From NCBI RefSeq assembly GCF_000308695.1, contig NZ_BAGG01000028.1, positions 1 to 64,000 of the forward strand: a stretch of 64,000 nt of DNA, given 5' to 3'. The notes below the pieces were generated by a model. The model had not been told where the DNA came from. It saw only the letters and a list, made by a program, of their open reading frames with translations, and did not search any database. Positions 45,130 to 53,256 of this stretch are shown here, piece by piece. Each line of letters begins with the position of its first letter. Within the stretch, counting starts at the first letter, position 1. The stretch is from Nocardia takedensis NBRC 100417 (lineage in GTDB: Bacteria; Actinomycetota; Actinomycetes; Mycobacteriales; Mycobacteriaceae). The translations under genes and the position numbers were made by a program.

Positions 45130-45367
45130 TCAGTCGACGAGTCGGTGGTCGGCGCGGTCGATCTGCTCGAAGCGCGTGACCGCGAGCTCGAAAGCCGCAC
45201 GGGGGACCGGGTTCCCGCCCGCGAACGGGTGATCCAGGCTCTGGATCTGCCACAGCGACGCGCCCACCACCACGCCCAGTGTTCGGGCGCAGGGCGCGCT
45301 CGTCGTCCATCACCGCCCATTCCGGGCCGATCACCTGCGCGGTGTAGTCGCGCAGTCCGGCCTGCAC
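45130..45367 (-). pseudogene. Frameshifted small gene of unknown function
   Basis: Two adjacent frames join into one protein-like sequence. From GTG 45367 (GGAGG ten bases upstream) the product reads GLRDYTAQVIGPEWAVMDDE; near 45276-45284 the coding signal moves to a second frame reading LGVVVGASLWQIQSLDHPF and ending in RFEQIDRADHRLVD at a TGA at 45130-45132. Removing one base at the junction restores a continuous frame of about 78 codons. It is therefore either a pseudogene or a sequencing indel. Upstream in the same frame the sequence is also open (ANIPPITAFSSARGSGG), so the original gene may begin further upstream. Family unknown. Confidence 0.6.
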
Positions 45368-45522
45368 GCCCGCCGCACCTCCGGAACCCCGCGCGGACGA
45401 AAAAGCTGTGATCGGAGGGATATTCGCGACGACACGCGGTGCGGATCAGGGCCTGGCCCGGACAACCCGCTGTCCGGGATCGACTCTGGCGTAATCGTTT
45501 CCGGTCGTCTCCGACCGCTCGG

Positions 45523-46245
45523 TCAGAGACCGAATTTCGCGGTGGCGTGCGCGACGATCTCGTCCAGGCGCGCGTGATGCGCGCCTTTCCAATACGCCTG
45601 ACCGCATTCCACGCACTGCGCGAAGGTGTCGTAGGTCTGCTCGGTGCTGCCCGGCAGTTGCCCGCGCATCGACTCCTTGTCCGCCGCCCGCAGCGCACCG
45701 TTGCACGCGGTGCAGCGCGTCCACGGCGCGAGGCGCGGACCGAAACGCGACAGCACGTCGTCGAGTTGATCGGCGGGCCGATGGCTGTAGATGTAAGCGC
45801 CCGCGAAGATCTCGCGCCGCCGCAGCAGGCCGCGATCGCGCGAGAGCAGCACCCGGCGTTCGCCCGCCGACCGGGCCGCCAACGCCGCGTCGCCGATATC
45901 GGGGTTCTCGTAGGCGGCGTCCACGCCGAGCAGTCGCAGCCGTCGCGCCAGCGTGCCGAGATGGATGTCGAGCAGGAAGCGCGGTTGCTCGGTCAGCCGC
46001 TGCGGGCGGGTCACGGCGGCCACCACGATCACCTGACCGGCCGCCGGGATGTGCGCGGGCGGCGACGTGCGCCCGTCCACCACCAGTTCGCCCACCTCGG
46101 TCAGCGGCACGCCCAGCGACTCCACCAGGTGACCGAGCGTCGACACCCCGTCGACCCGCACGCGGGTCGCGCCACCCCGCCGCGCCGCGCCGACGAAGAC
46201 GTCCAACTCCGGCGCGAAGCCGATCGTGATCTCCCCGGACTCCAC
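45523..46245 (-). CDS. Mut7-C RNase domain protein with ubiquitin-like N-domain (alternative separate gene)
   Basis: If the frame above is interrupted as usual, this 240-residue protein starts at GTG 46245. It has a ubiquitin-like N-terminal domain (about 5-75; ITIGFAPELDVFVGAARRGG) and a Mut7-C PIN-fold domain (about 80-240) with FLLDIHLGTLARRLRLLG, VLLSRDRGLLRR and a zinc ribbon CTACNG...CVECGQAYWKGAHH. Proteins of this layout and size are common single genes in actinobacteria. They are predicted RNases acting in the cytoplasm. No strong ribosome site precedes the GTG, and the ATG six bases upstream is in another frame. Confidence 0.7.
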   Translation of the reverse strand: MESGEITIGFAPELDVFVGAARRGGATRVRVDGVSTLGHLVESLGVPLTEVGELVVDGRTSPPAHIPAAGQVIVVAAVTRPQRLTEQPRFLLDIHLGTLARRLRLLGVDAAYENPDIGDAALAARSAGERRVLLSRDRGLLRRREIFAGAYIYSHRPADQLDDVLSRFGPRLAPWTRCTACNGALRAADKESMRGQLPGSTEQTYDTFAQCVECGQAYWKGAHHARLDEIVAHATAKFGL

Positions 46246-48465
46246 CCAGTCAGCATGCCGGCGTCGCGGCCGTCGCGCCCACCGGATTTCCCCCGCCGGC
46301 GCGGGGCCGGCCGCCGCTCGGCGGCCGCCGCCTCGGCCTTCGGGCGTCAGGGTTCGACGGTGGCGGGGGAGGGCGAGCAGATCGGTGATGCGGTGCGCGG
46401 GCATCGGACGGTGGAAGTGCCAGCCCTGCGCGGTGTCGCAGCCCAGGTCGCGCAACCGTTCGGCTTGGTAGGCCGTCTCCACGCATTCCGCGGTGACCGT
46501 CAGCCCCAGCGCGTGGCTCAGGCCGACGATGGTCTCGAGGACCAGCAGGTCCGAGCGCTGCACCGTCTCCGGCGTCCGGATGCGCTGCACGAACGGGCCG
46601 GCCAGTTTGACCACGTGCAGCGGTAGCTGACCCAGGTAGGCGAGATTGGAGTATCCGGTGCCGAAATCGTCGATCGCAATGCGAACGCCTTGTTCGGCCA
46701 GTGTCCGCAGCGCCTCGAGCGGACGGCCGGTGGTCTCCATGAAGGTGCGTTCGGTCAACTCCAGTTGCAGCAGAGCGGGCGGGATGCCGGTGTCGGCGAT
46801 GATCCGCCGCACCCGCTCCAACCACGTCGGATCGGCCACCTCCGCCGCCGAGACGTTCACGCTCACCGTCGGCGTGTGCTCCGGGAACCGGTCGCACCAC
46901 CCGCGACTGTCCTGACACGCCAACTCCAGCACCAGCGCGCCGAGCGCGTCGATATGTCCGTTGTCCTCGGCCAGATCGACGAACCGGCCCGGCGGCAGCA
47001 CACCGAGTTCGGGATGCCGCCAGCGCACCAGTGCCTCCACCGCCGTCAGGCGCGCGTCGCCCAGCGCCACGATGGGCTGGTAGTCGAGGAAGAACTCACC
47101 GCGGGTGAACGAGGCGGGCATCGCCGCCGACAACTCGGCCCGGGTGTGCTCGCGGCGGTCGCGGTCCGGATCGAACACCGAATAGCGGTCGCGCCCCGCC
47201 GCCTTCGCCCAGTACATCGTGGTGTCCGCCGCCTGGAGCAGGTCGTCGGCGCTCGCGTGATGCCTGCGATCCTCGATGACGCCGATACTGGCCGTCACCG
47301 TCATGTGGTGGCCGTGCACGTCGAACGGGCGGGCCAGCGTGTCGAGGATGGTGCGCGCCAGCGAGGCCACCTCGCCCGGACCGCGCGGACGCGGGACCAG
47401 CACCACGAATTCGTCTCCGCCCATGCGCGCCACGATCTGGTCCGGCAGACCCGCGCACGCGCTCAACCGCGCCGCCGCCTGCACCAGCACCTCGTCGCCC
47501 GCGGCGTGTCCGAAGGTGTCGTTGACGCTCTTGAAGTGGTCCAGGTCGACGTAGCACAGGCCGACCCGCGCGGAGGTGTCGGCGAACGCGGCCCGCAACG
47601 CGTCGAAGAACTTGGAACGGTTGGGAAGTCCGGTCAGCTGGTCGTGGTTGGCGCGGTAGTCCAGGCGTTCGCGCAGGGCGCGCCGCTCGGAGATGTCCTC
47701 CACCAGGACCAGGGTGAACTGGGGACGGCCGTGGGTGTCGCGGATCAGCGAGACGTTCAGGTTCGTCCACACCGCGTGCCCGTCGCGATGCGAATACGCC
47801 TTCTCCACCTGCACGTTGTCGACCTCGCCGCGCAGCAGCGACGAATACAGCTCCCACATCCCGGGCGGATCGTCGGGATGGGTCAGATCGGTGACCGACA
47901 TCCGCGCCATCCGCTCCGGCTCGTATCCGAGCATCCGCGCGAACGCCACGTTCACCTCGATGATCCGGCCCGACATATCCGACAGACCGGTCCCCACGCC
48001 CGCCTGGGAGAACACCGCCCGCAACCGTGCTTCGCTGGCGCGCAACTGTTCCTCGGCCTCGCGGCGCGCCGTGATCTCCGCCGCGCGCACACTCTCCTGC
48101 TCGGTCAGCAGCCAGCCGCGGAAGGCCCGCAGGTAACCGGTGGCGAAGGCGGCCAGCAGATCCGCCGCTCCTTCGGGAAAATGCTGCCCCAGCACGGCGA
48201 TACTGCGGCCCAGGACCTCCGAACCCACGAAATGCGAACCGGCCAGTCGCGCGCCGACCGCCGCGATCCGGTCGCTCGGCAACGGCGAAACGGCTGCGGC
48301 ATCGACCAGTTCGGCCGCGAACTCCGTCAGCAGCGCCCGCGCCTCGGCCGCGCTCATCGGGACGATGTGATCGCGAGCACCCTCGCGTAGCGCGGCCGAC
48401 CAGCGGCCCGCGAGGTCGGTGTGCGGGCCGACAGGATGTGGTGCGGGCCCGGCATCCCATCCCAT
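45523..48465 (-). CDS. PAS-GGDEF-EAL protein in one open frame with a Mut7-C nuclease domain
   Basis: The 980-codon frame holds an N-terminal helical domain (1-140), PAS (about 143-262), GGDEF (motif 349-353) and EAL (EAL at 477-479; DDFGTGYSN at 599-607; AECVET; QGWHF). A basic linker (about 700-740) joins a Mut7-C region. GGDEF and EAL active residues look intact, so both c-di-GMP synthesis and hydrolysis are possible. No stop separates EAL and Mut7-C. Deleting one C in the C5 run (complement of 46365-46369) would end the protein at LLALPATVEP, so the fusion may be an indel. The ATG at 48465 is chosen; the frame upstream is antisense to the divergent methyltransferase. Confidence 0.8.
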   Translation of the reverse strand: MGWDAGPAPHPVGPHTDLAGRWSAALREGARDHIVPMSAAEARALLTEFAAELVDAAAVSPLPSDRIAAVGARLAGSHFVGSEVLGRSIAVLGQHFPEGAADLLAAFATGYLRAFRGWLLTEQESVRAAEITARREAEEQLRASEARLRAVFSQAGVGTGLSDMSGRIIEVNVAFARMLGYEPERMARMSVTDLTHPDDPPGMWELYSSLLRGEVDNVQVEKAYSHRDGHAVWTNLNVSLIRDTHGRPQFTLVLVEDISERRALRERLDYRANHDQLTGLPNRSKFFDALRAAFADTSARVGLCYVDLDHFKSVNDTFGHAAGDEVLVQAAARLSACAGLPDQIVARMGGDEFVVLVPRPRGPGEVASLARTILDTLARPFDVHGHHMTVTASIGVIEDRRHHASADDLLQAADTTMYWAKAAGRDRYSVFDPDRDRREHTRAELSAAMPASFTRGEFFLDYQPIVALGDARLTAVEALVRWRHPELGVLPPGRFVDLAEDNGHIDALGALVLELACQDSRGWCDRFPEHTPTVSVNVSAAEVADPTWLERVRRIIADTGIPPALLQLELTERTFMETTGRPLEALRTLAEQGVRIAIDDFGTGYSNLAYLGQLPLHVVKLAGPFVQRIRTPETVQRSDLLVLETIVGLSHALGLTVTAECVETAYQAERLRDLGCDTAQGWHFHRPMPAHRITDLLALPRHRRTLTPEGRGGGRRAAAGPAPAGEIRWARRPRRRHADWVESGEITIGFAPELDVFVGAARRGGATRVRVDGVSTLGHLVESLGVPLTEVGELVVDGRTSPPAHIPAAGQVIVVAAVTRPQRLTEQPRFLLDIHLGTLARRLRLLGVDAAYENPDIGDAALAARSAGERRVLLSRDRGLLRRREIFAGAYIYSHRPADQLDDVLSRFGPRLAPWTRCTACNGALRAADKESMRGQLPGSTEQTYDTFAQCVECGQAYWKGAHHARLDEIVAHATAKFGL

Positions 48466-48576
48466 GAGCACACATAGTAGTGGACAACCTCCGTCCGGAC
48501 GCACGCTGGGATAGGATGCACAGGCCGGTGCGCGGCGTCGGCGAAACAGGGTCGGTGCGAGAGGATTTGGCCATCC

Positions 48577-49383
48577 ATGACCAGACCGAGCTGGGCGCCC
48601 GAGGGCATCGACGTCGAACGGCCCAGCGCTTCGCGGGTCTACGACTACTTCGTCGGCGGGATGCACAACTTCGAGATCGACCGTCGACTGGCCGACCAGA
48701 TCGCCGCGTTCACCCCGAACATCGCCGAAACCATGCGCGCGAACCGGGAACTGCTGCGGCGCTGTGTCCGCCACCTCGTCGAGGCGGGCATCGACCAGTT
48801 CCTCGACATCGGCTCCGGTATACCGACCGTCGGGAATGTTCACGAGGTCGCCCAAGCCGGTAACCCCGCCGCGCGTGTCGTGTACGTCGACATCGATCCG
48901 GTCGCGGTCGCGCACAGCAGCGCCATCCTCGACGGCGACCCCAACACCGCCGTCATCCTCGCCGACGCCGCCGACCCGGCCCGCATCCTCGCCGACCCCC
49001 AGGTCCGCGACCTGCTCGACTTCGACCGCCCGATCGCCGTCCTGCTCCTGGGCGTCCTGCACTTCCTCCCCGACGAAGCCGACCCCGCCGCCAGCGTCGC
49101 CCACCTGCGCGAAGCCGTCGCGGCGGGCAGCTACCTGGCCATCACCCACGCCACCGCCGACGGCCAACCCGAAGAAGTCCTCGAAGCCCAGAAGCTCTCC
49201 GGCCGCACCGACACCACGATCGTCCTGCGCCCGAAATCCGCCATCGCCGCCTACTTCGGCGACTGGCCCCTCCTGGACCCCGGCCTCGTCCCCCTCCCCC
49301 TCTGGCGCCCCGACACCCCCACCGATTCCCCCGAATCCCCCTGGCAATCCGGCGCCTACGGCGCCCTAGCCCGCAAACCCTGA
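48577..49383 (+). CDS. SAV2177/DUF574-family SAM-dependent methyltransferase (second copy)
   Basis: The 268-residue paralogue of the gene at 22559 keeps RPSWAPEGIDVERPSASRVY, the SAM loop FLDIGSGIPTVGNVHE and VVYVDIDPVAVAHS. It is divergent from the PAS-GGDEF-EAL gene with 111 bases between starts, so the two share a promoter region. The substrate is unknown. The 3' third is unusually rich in C-ending codons and prolines, compared with the body of the gene. Its stop lies eight bases from the stop of the convergent AbiEii gene. Confidence 0.88.
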   Translation: MTRPSWAPEGIDVERPSASRVYDYFVGGMHNFEIDRRLADQIAAFTPNIAETMRANRELLRRCVRHLVEAGIDQFLDIGSGIPTVGNVHEVAQAGNPAARVVYVDIDPVAVAHSSAILDGDPNTAVILADAADPARILADPQVRDLLDFDRPIAVLLLGVLHFLPDEADPAASVAHLREAVAAGSYLAITHATADGQPEEVLEAQKLSGRTDTTIVLRPKSAIAAYFGDWPLLDPGLVPLPLWRPDTPTDSPESPWQSGAYGALARKP

Positions 49384-49391
49384 CCTGGGCG

Positions 49392-50303
49392 CTAGCGCGG
49401 CGAATCCCATCGGCATTCGGTGGGGTTCCACGTACCGGTCGACACGGTGCCGTCCAGCAAGGGATTCATGCACCGCCCGAGGAACGCAAGTGCGTCGTCC
49501 AAGCGGTGCAGTGCCTTCGGCAGCCCGGTGACACTCGCCGCGAGGGCTGGATAGGCGTCGTGCCATCGCGGCCCGGGTGTGTGGATCGACCCGGGGAGTT
49601 GGAGAGCCGGTCGACGCGCACGCTGATGATCCAGCGCGGACACGACCGCCGCCGCGTCGAAAGCGGAGGTGCGGAGAATGAGCAACAAATCCACCAGATC
49701 ACGCCACCGTGTCGAGGGATGCTGTGCCGCCCCGTGGTACTCGTACATCGCCGCGAGCTTGTCGGCGATCTGGTCGGCGAGCGGATAGCACGCGAACGGC
49801 GGCAGCGGCGCGACGTCTGCGATCTCGATCGTCTGCTTCGGCGCGATCCGGTCGATCAACGTCCGGCCCGCCGTCAGGTCGATCGGAAAGTGCTGGAGGT
49901 CTCTGGTCCCGAGTCGCGGAGTGGCCCGAACCTGCCAGACAGCGGTGGACCCTTCGTGGACATTGCGCTGCCTGACGTCCAATTGGAAGGTCAGCCGATC
50001 CAATGAACTGGTCGCGGAGACGGTGCGGTCCAGTTCTTCGAATGCTCGCTCCAGATCGGCGTCCAGATGCAGCAAGTCCACATCTTGGCTGTGCCGTGCC
50101 CCGCTGATCCGCACGAGCAGTGCGGTGCCGCCCTTCAGAATCCAAGGTGACGCCGGATCGGCGAACACCCGAGCGAGCATGCGTTGCATGTAGAACTCGC
50201 GATGCAGTTCCGCCGGCGGGCGTGACAAGGCGCGGGCCTGTTCGGTGATCCGCTGGTTGATCGCGGCCTGGAATCCGCGGCGGCTCGCATACTTCTCCGG
50301 CAC
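49392..50303 (-). CDS. abiEii: AbiEii-type nucleotidyltransferase toxin
   Basis: The 303-residue protein is an AbiEii/AbiGii family nucleotidyltransferase: WILKGGTALLVRI near residue 64 provides the GG motif, ARHSQDVDLL the Ser-x-Asp-x-Asp metal site, and DLVDLLLIL a conserved C-terminal helix. In type IV systems the toxin is a GTP-binding NTase, some members of which modify tRNA, and it is counteracted by AbiEi. The GTG at 50303 has GGGGAG five bases upstream; the frame extends to an ATG at 50366. It is preceded by the AbiEi gene after an unusually long 176-base gap. The basic, helical N-terminus (PEKYASRRGFQAAINQRITE) is normal for the family. Confidence 0.88.
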   Translation of the reverse strand: MPEKYASRRGFQAAINQRITEQARALSRPPAELHREFYMQRMLARVFADPASPWILKGGTALLVRISGARHSQDVDLLHLDADLERAFEELDRTVSATSSLDRLTFQLDVRQRNVHEGSTAVWQVRATPRLGTRDLQHFPIDLTAGRTLIDRIAPKQTIEIADVAPLPPFACYPLADQIADKLAAMYEYHGAAQHPSTRWRDLVDLLLILRTSAFDAAAVVSALDHQRARRPALQLPGSIHTPGPRWHDAYPALAASVTGLPKALHRLDDALAFLGRCMNPLLDGTVSTGTWNPTECRWDSPR

Positions 50304-50479
50304 AGTTCTCCCCCTCGGTCGTCGTCTCGGCTCCCGTCGCACCGAGATGCCCGCGACGGAGTGCACGATTCGTCGGGGCCGCGCACATGCTAGCGAAAGC
50401 GTTTGCGGTGCTGCGCTGTTCGACCGTAGAGCTGTTGATGGGAGGCCGATCGGCCGGTGGATTCGGTCGGAATTGACGT

Positions 50480-51160
50480 CTATTCGTCGCGAGTGAGGTC
50501 GCGCGCCGATTCCGGCACGCCCGCCTGGCGGATGAAGTCGCGCACGAGTTCCTCGCCCGCACCCAGTGGCAATCCGTAGAAGTGGGCGAAGGGGCGCAGG
50601 GCGGCGGCGAGTTCGTCACGGGTGGCATCCGCGCTGAGGATCGTGTCGCGGGCAATCGTTGCCAAGTGGCCGCCGTCCAAGCGAGTTCGAGCGAGATCCA
50701 GGGTCGTGCGCAACGGTCTGGTGACCGGGAGTCCCGCCACCGGATACCACTCCGAGCGTGCGAGTTCACGTACGTGAAACCGCACATCCGGGCTACGGGT
50801 GCCACGCCGTTTCGGCACGGTGAACTCGTGGATGTCGGCGTCGATGTCGCCCAGGTCCAGCAGTCTGGCGGCGGAACGATGGGAGACGACGCCGACAGGA
50901 GTTGGATCGGTGAGTCGGTCGCCCGCGGTGCGTGTGGGTTCCAGGGCCAGCCATTCGGCTCGGATCGCATCCCAAGGCGTCTCCGGAGCGCCGGTGAGTC
51001 GGTAGACGCCGTGGCGAAGCCGGGTGAGCAGTTCGGCCTCGGTCAGTCGCTTGAGTTGTTGGGCGACGAAGCCGAGATCGCCGGCTTGCGCGGACGTGAA
51101 CAGCCCCCATTGCGACCCTGCCAGGTCGGCTAGGTCCACAAGCCTCTCGACTCCACGCAT
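50480..51160 (-). CDS. abiEi: AbiEi-type antitoxin and transcriptional regulator
   Basis: The 226-residue protein has an N-terminal winged HTH (about 10-60; GLFTSAQAGDLGFVAQQLKR and LRHGVYRL) and a C-terminal AbiEi domain with VVSHRSAARLLDLGDIDADI and HFYGLPLGAGEELVRDF. It neutralises the NTase and represses its own operon by binding inverted repeats in the promoter. The ATG at 51160 is chosen because the repeats begin three bases upstream; the frame extends to 51253. There is no strong ribosome site. Local sequence upstream is AT-rich, unlike the rest of the window, as is common for acquired defence genes. Confidence 0.88.
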   Translation of the reverse strand: MRGVERLVDLADLAGSQWGLFTSAQAGDLGFVAQQLKRLTEAELLTRLRHGVYRLTGAPETPWDAIRAEWLALEPTRTAGDRLTDPTPVGVVSHRSAARLLDLGDIDADIHEFTVPKRRGTRSPDVRFHVRELARSEWYPVAGLPVTRPLRTTLDLARTRLDGGHLATIARDTILSADATRDELAAALRPFAHFYGLPLGAGEELVRDFIRQAGVPESARDLTRDE

Positions 51161-51162
51161 GG

Positions 51163-51237
51163 CATCAAAAATAACATTGAAACCGCAATAGTGCGCACGA
51201 GCATCCAGTTTTGATGTTCTATTAATGATTTTTGATG
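51163..51237. promoter_or_regulatory. TTTTGATG repeat array, candidate AbiEi operators
   Basis: CATCAAAA lies at 51163-51170 and its inverse TTTTGATG at 51209-51216 and 51230-51237. The outer pair extends to ten bases (CATCAAAAAT, ATTTTTGATG). The two direct copies are 21 bases apart, two helical turns. AbiEi is known to bind inverted repeats upstream of its operon, so these are likely operators. Confidence 0.6.
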
Positions 51238-51395
51238 ACAGATTGAGCCGCACGCGGGAGGTCGGTGTGGCGCGAAATAGGCACGCGCAGGTGCGGCGGC
51301 GGTGTTCGTGTTCGCCCGTTGCGCCTGGTCTCGTGTCGAGGAGATACGGCGCAGAAGAGCGGGCGGGTGTCGGTGGGGAGGGTTAGCCTCGGGGT

Positions 51396-51677
51396 ATGTG
51401 CCGAAATATCACGCCCCTGCGGGGGTTGGAACCTGCGGCGACATCGGAGGAGATCGAGGCCGCCGCGCTGCAATATGTTCGCAAGGTCGGGGGGATCTCC
51501 TCGGTTTCGGAGGCCACGCGGCCCGCGATCGAGGAGGCGGTGGCGGAGATCGCGGCCGTGACGCACCGGTTGTTGGCGCGGTTGCCGGATCGCAAGGCGC
51601 CGCCGAAGACGGTGCCGCCGTTGCGCAGGCCCGAGGTGCGGGCGCGGATCGCCGCGCGGGACGCCACGGCCTCGTGA
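51396..51677 (+). CDS. DUF2277 family protein
   Basis: The 93-residue product begins MCRNITPLRGLEPAATSEEI, followed by AALQYVRKVGGISSVSEA, the complete DUF2277 pattern. Function is unknown. It is the first gene of a three-gene set coupled by GTGA overlaps: its TGA overlaps the GTG of the DUF1992 gene. It starts 155 bases from the divergent AbiEi gene. Confidence 0.9.
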   Translation: MCRNITPLRGLEPAATSEEIEAAALQYVRKVGGISSVSEATRPAIEEAVAEIAAVTHRLLARLPDRKAPPKTVPPLRRPEVRARIAARDATAS

Positions 51678-52180
51678 CCGAGCGGAAACCGGCCGGTTCC
51701 ACTTTCGAGTCCTGGATCGACAAGCAGGTCAGGGAGGCCGCCGAGCGCGGCGAGTTCGAGAATCTGGCCGGTGCGGGGAAGCCGATCCCCGGGGCGGGCT
51801 CGCCGATCGACGAGAACTGGTGGTTGCGGGGGTACCTGCGCCGGGAGGGGGTGAGCGGCGACGTCATGTTGCCGACCTCGCTCCGGTTGCGGCGCGAGGT
51901 GGAGCGGTTCCCGGACGGGCTGGGGGAGTTCGATTCCGCCGACGAGGTGCGCGCGGCCTGCGCGGACCTCAACGCGCGCATCGTGGACTGGATGCGGGTG
52001 CCGCAGGGCCCCATGGTGCCGATGGGGCTGGTCGACGTCGAGGACATGCTCACCCGGTGGAGTGCGCTACGCGCGCCCGCCGCCCGGACCGTCCCCGAAC
52101 CGCCGCCCCACATTGCCGAACCGCGCGAACGGACCGCACGCCGAGGGTGGCGCGGGTGGTTCCGTCGCGGGTCCGGGTGA
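51674..52180 (+). CDS. DUF1992 (DnaJ-homologue subfamily) protein
   Basis: The 168-residue protein has the DUF1992 core FESWIDKQVREAAERGEFEN, then LAGAGKPIPG and WWLRGYLRREGVS. The family is related to the DNAJC28 domain and has no established activity. The GTG at 51674 overlaps the upstream stop (GTGA), and its own TGA overlaps the next GTG the same way. The C-terminal 45 residues are Pro/Arg-rich and lie outside the domain. Confidence 0.88.
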   Translation: MTERKPAGSTFESWIDKQVREAAERGEFENLAGAGKPIPGAGSPIDENWWLRGYLRREGVSGDVMLPTSLRLRREVERFPDGLGEFDSADEVRAACADLNARIVDWMRVPQGPMVPMGLVDVEDMLTRWSALRAPAARTVPEPPPHIAEPRERTARRGWRGWFRRGSG

Positions 52181-52386
52181 AGGCGTACACCGCGCGGGTC
52201 AGTCGCGACGACGACGCGTGGCGGGTCGAGGTGCCCGAAGTCGGCCGTGTCACCCGGGCCGGCGAACTGGCCGAGGTGGAGGGGACAGCGCGCGACCTGA
52301 TCGCGGACAGCGACGACGTCGAACCGGACTCCTTCGACCTCGCGCTCGTCATCGAATTTCCCGATCGGGCCTCCGACCGCCCCTGA
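52177..52386 (+). CDS. HicB-like small protein
   Basis: The 69-residue product KAYTARVSRDDDAWRVEVPE...SFDLALVIEF has the beta-strand pattern of HicB-type antitoxin N-terminal domains, but no HicA toxin gene is adjacent. The GTG at 52177 overlaps the DUF1992 stop by four bases. Its 3' end overlaps by 38 bases the truncated convergent LOG-like gene. It may be an orphan HicB-fold protein. Confidence 0.6.
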   Translation: MKAYTARVSRDDDAWRVEVPEVGRVTRAGELAEVEGTARDLIADSDDVEPDSFDLALVIEFPDRASDRP

Positions 52387-52672
52387 TCCCCGCCCGCGAT
52401 AGCCGGTCCGCCCTCGGCGCAGCGGCGACGCCGTGGACGACGGCGGACAGGTCGGCGCGATTCGCGTCGCGGTCGGTGTCGGGGCGGATGCCGATGACCG
52501 GTCCGCCGCCGGAGCGCGCGCCCGCCGCGACGGCGGCCATCACCCCGCTGCCGCCGCCGCACAGCACGGTGACGCCCGCTTCGGCGAGCAGACGCCCGAC
52601 TTCCCGCGCCCACGCGGCTTCGGCGGCGGTGCGGTCGCGGGGTCCGCAGACGGCGACCTGGGGTGGTGGCAT
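52349..52672 (-). pseudogene. Truncated LOG/TIGR00725-like nucleotide-binding protein
   Basis: The 107-residue frame begins with the Rossmann-type start of the TIGR00725/LOG family: PPPQVAVCGPRD, EVGRLLAEAGVTVLCGGGSG, VIGIRPDTDRDANRADLSAV. Family members run about 150-180 residues and continue with the ADAVIAIGGGxGTLSE motif; here the sequence changes after VVH to an Arg/Ala-rich tail and stops. The C-terminal third is therefore missing, probably by deletion at the junction with the HicB-like gene. GGAG lies five bases before the ATG at 52672. It follows a Nudix gene by 22 bases. Confidence 0.65.
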
Positions 52673-52694
52673 GGTGTCTCCGTTCCGGGAGGGG

Positions 52695-53168
52695 TCAGTC
52701 GGCGGGCGCGAACCAGGTCGGTTCCTCGGCCAGGGTCCGCGCGATGCGGAAGCGGTCGTGCTCGCGCAGGTCGGGCAGGTCCTCGGGCGCGAACCACCCG
52801 ACTTCGAGCGATTCGTCGTCGTTGACCCGTGCCTCGCCGCCGACGGCCCGGCAGGCGACGGTGATGTCCATGAACTGGCAGATGTCGCCGTTGGGGTAGG
52901 TGTGCGGGGGCAGCGCGCGCACCAGCACGACGCGTTCGACCACGCAGTGCACGGCTGTTTCCTCGTAGACCTCGCGCACCGCGCACGCCGCGGGCTGTTC
53001 GCCGGGTTCTGGCATGCCCGCCAACACCGACCAGTGCCCGTTGTCGGCGCGGCGGCCGAGCAGGATGCGTCCGGCGTCGTCGCGGACGACCGCGGAGACG
53101 CCGGGCAGCCAGAGCAGTTGGGTGCCCGCGCTCGCCCGGATGGTGTGGATGAAATCGGGGGTGGCCAT
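52695..53168 (-). CDS. Nudix hydrolase
   Basis: The 157-residue protein has the Nudix box GX5EX7REUXEEXGU as GMPEPGEQPAACAVREVYEETAV, read as GMPEPGE then REVYEETAV; the Gly of the final XGU is Ala. It hydrolyses a nucleoside diphosphate linked to another moiety; mutator-type or ADP-ribose substrates are typical. The ATG at 53168 gives the normal domain length. It is probably co-transcribed with the truncated LOG-like gene, and divergent from ilvD with 88 bases between the starts. Confidence 0.9.
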   Translation of the reverse strand: MATPDFIHTIRASAGTQLLWLPGVSAVVRDDAGRILLGRRADNGHWSVLAGMPEPGEQPAACAVREVYEETAVHCVVERVVLVRALPPHTYPNGDICQFMDITVACRAVGGEARVNDDESLEVGWFAPEDLPDLREHDRFRIARTLAEEPTWFAPAD

Positions 53169-53256
53169 GCGACGACCGTAGGCGAAGGTGACGAAATCCC
53201 TGCTTGTCGGCGGTGAACGTCGCGGACCCCGGTGCGGCGGGGGTACGTTGCCTGTC

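Noticed and set aside
48466..49347. Extension of the PAS-GGDEF-EAL frame through the divergent methyltransferase
   Set aside because: The region is antisense to a well-supported methyltransferase gene and has Gly/Val-rich shadow composition.
52177..52386. Complete HicAB toxin-antitoxin system
   Set aside because: Only a HicB-like fold is suggested; no HicA-type double-stranded RNA-binding toxin gene is adjacent on either side.
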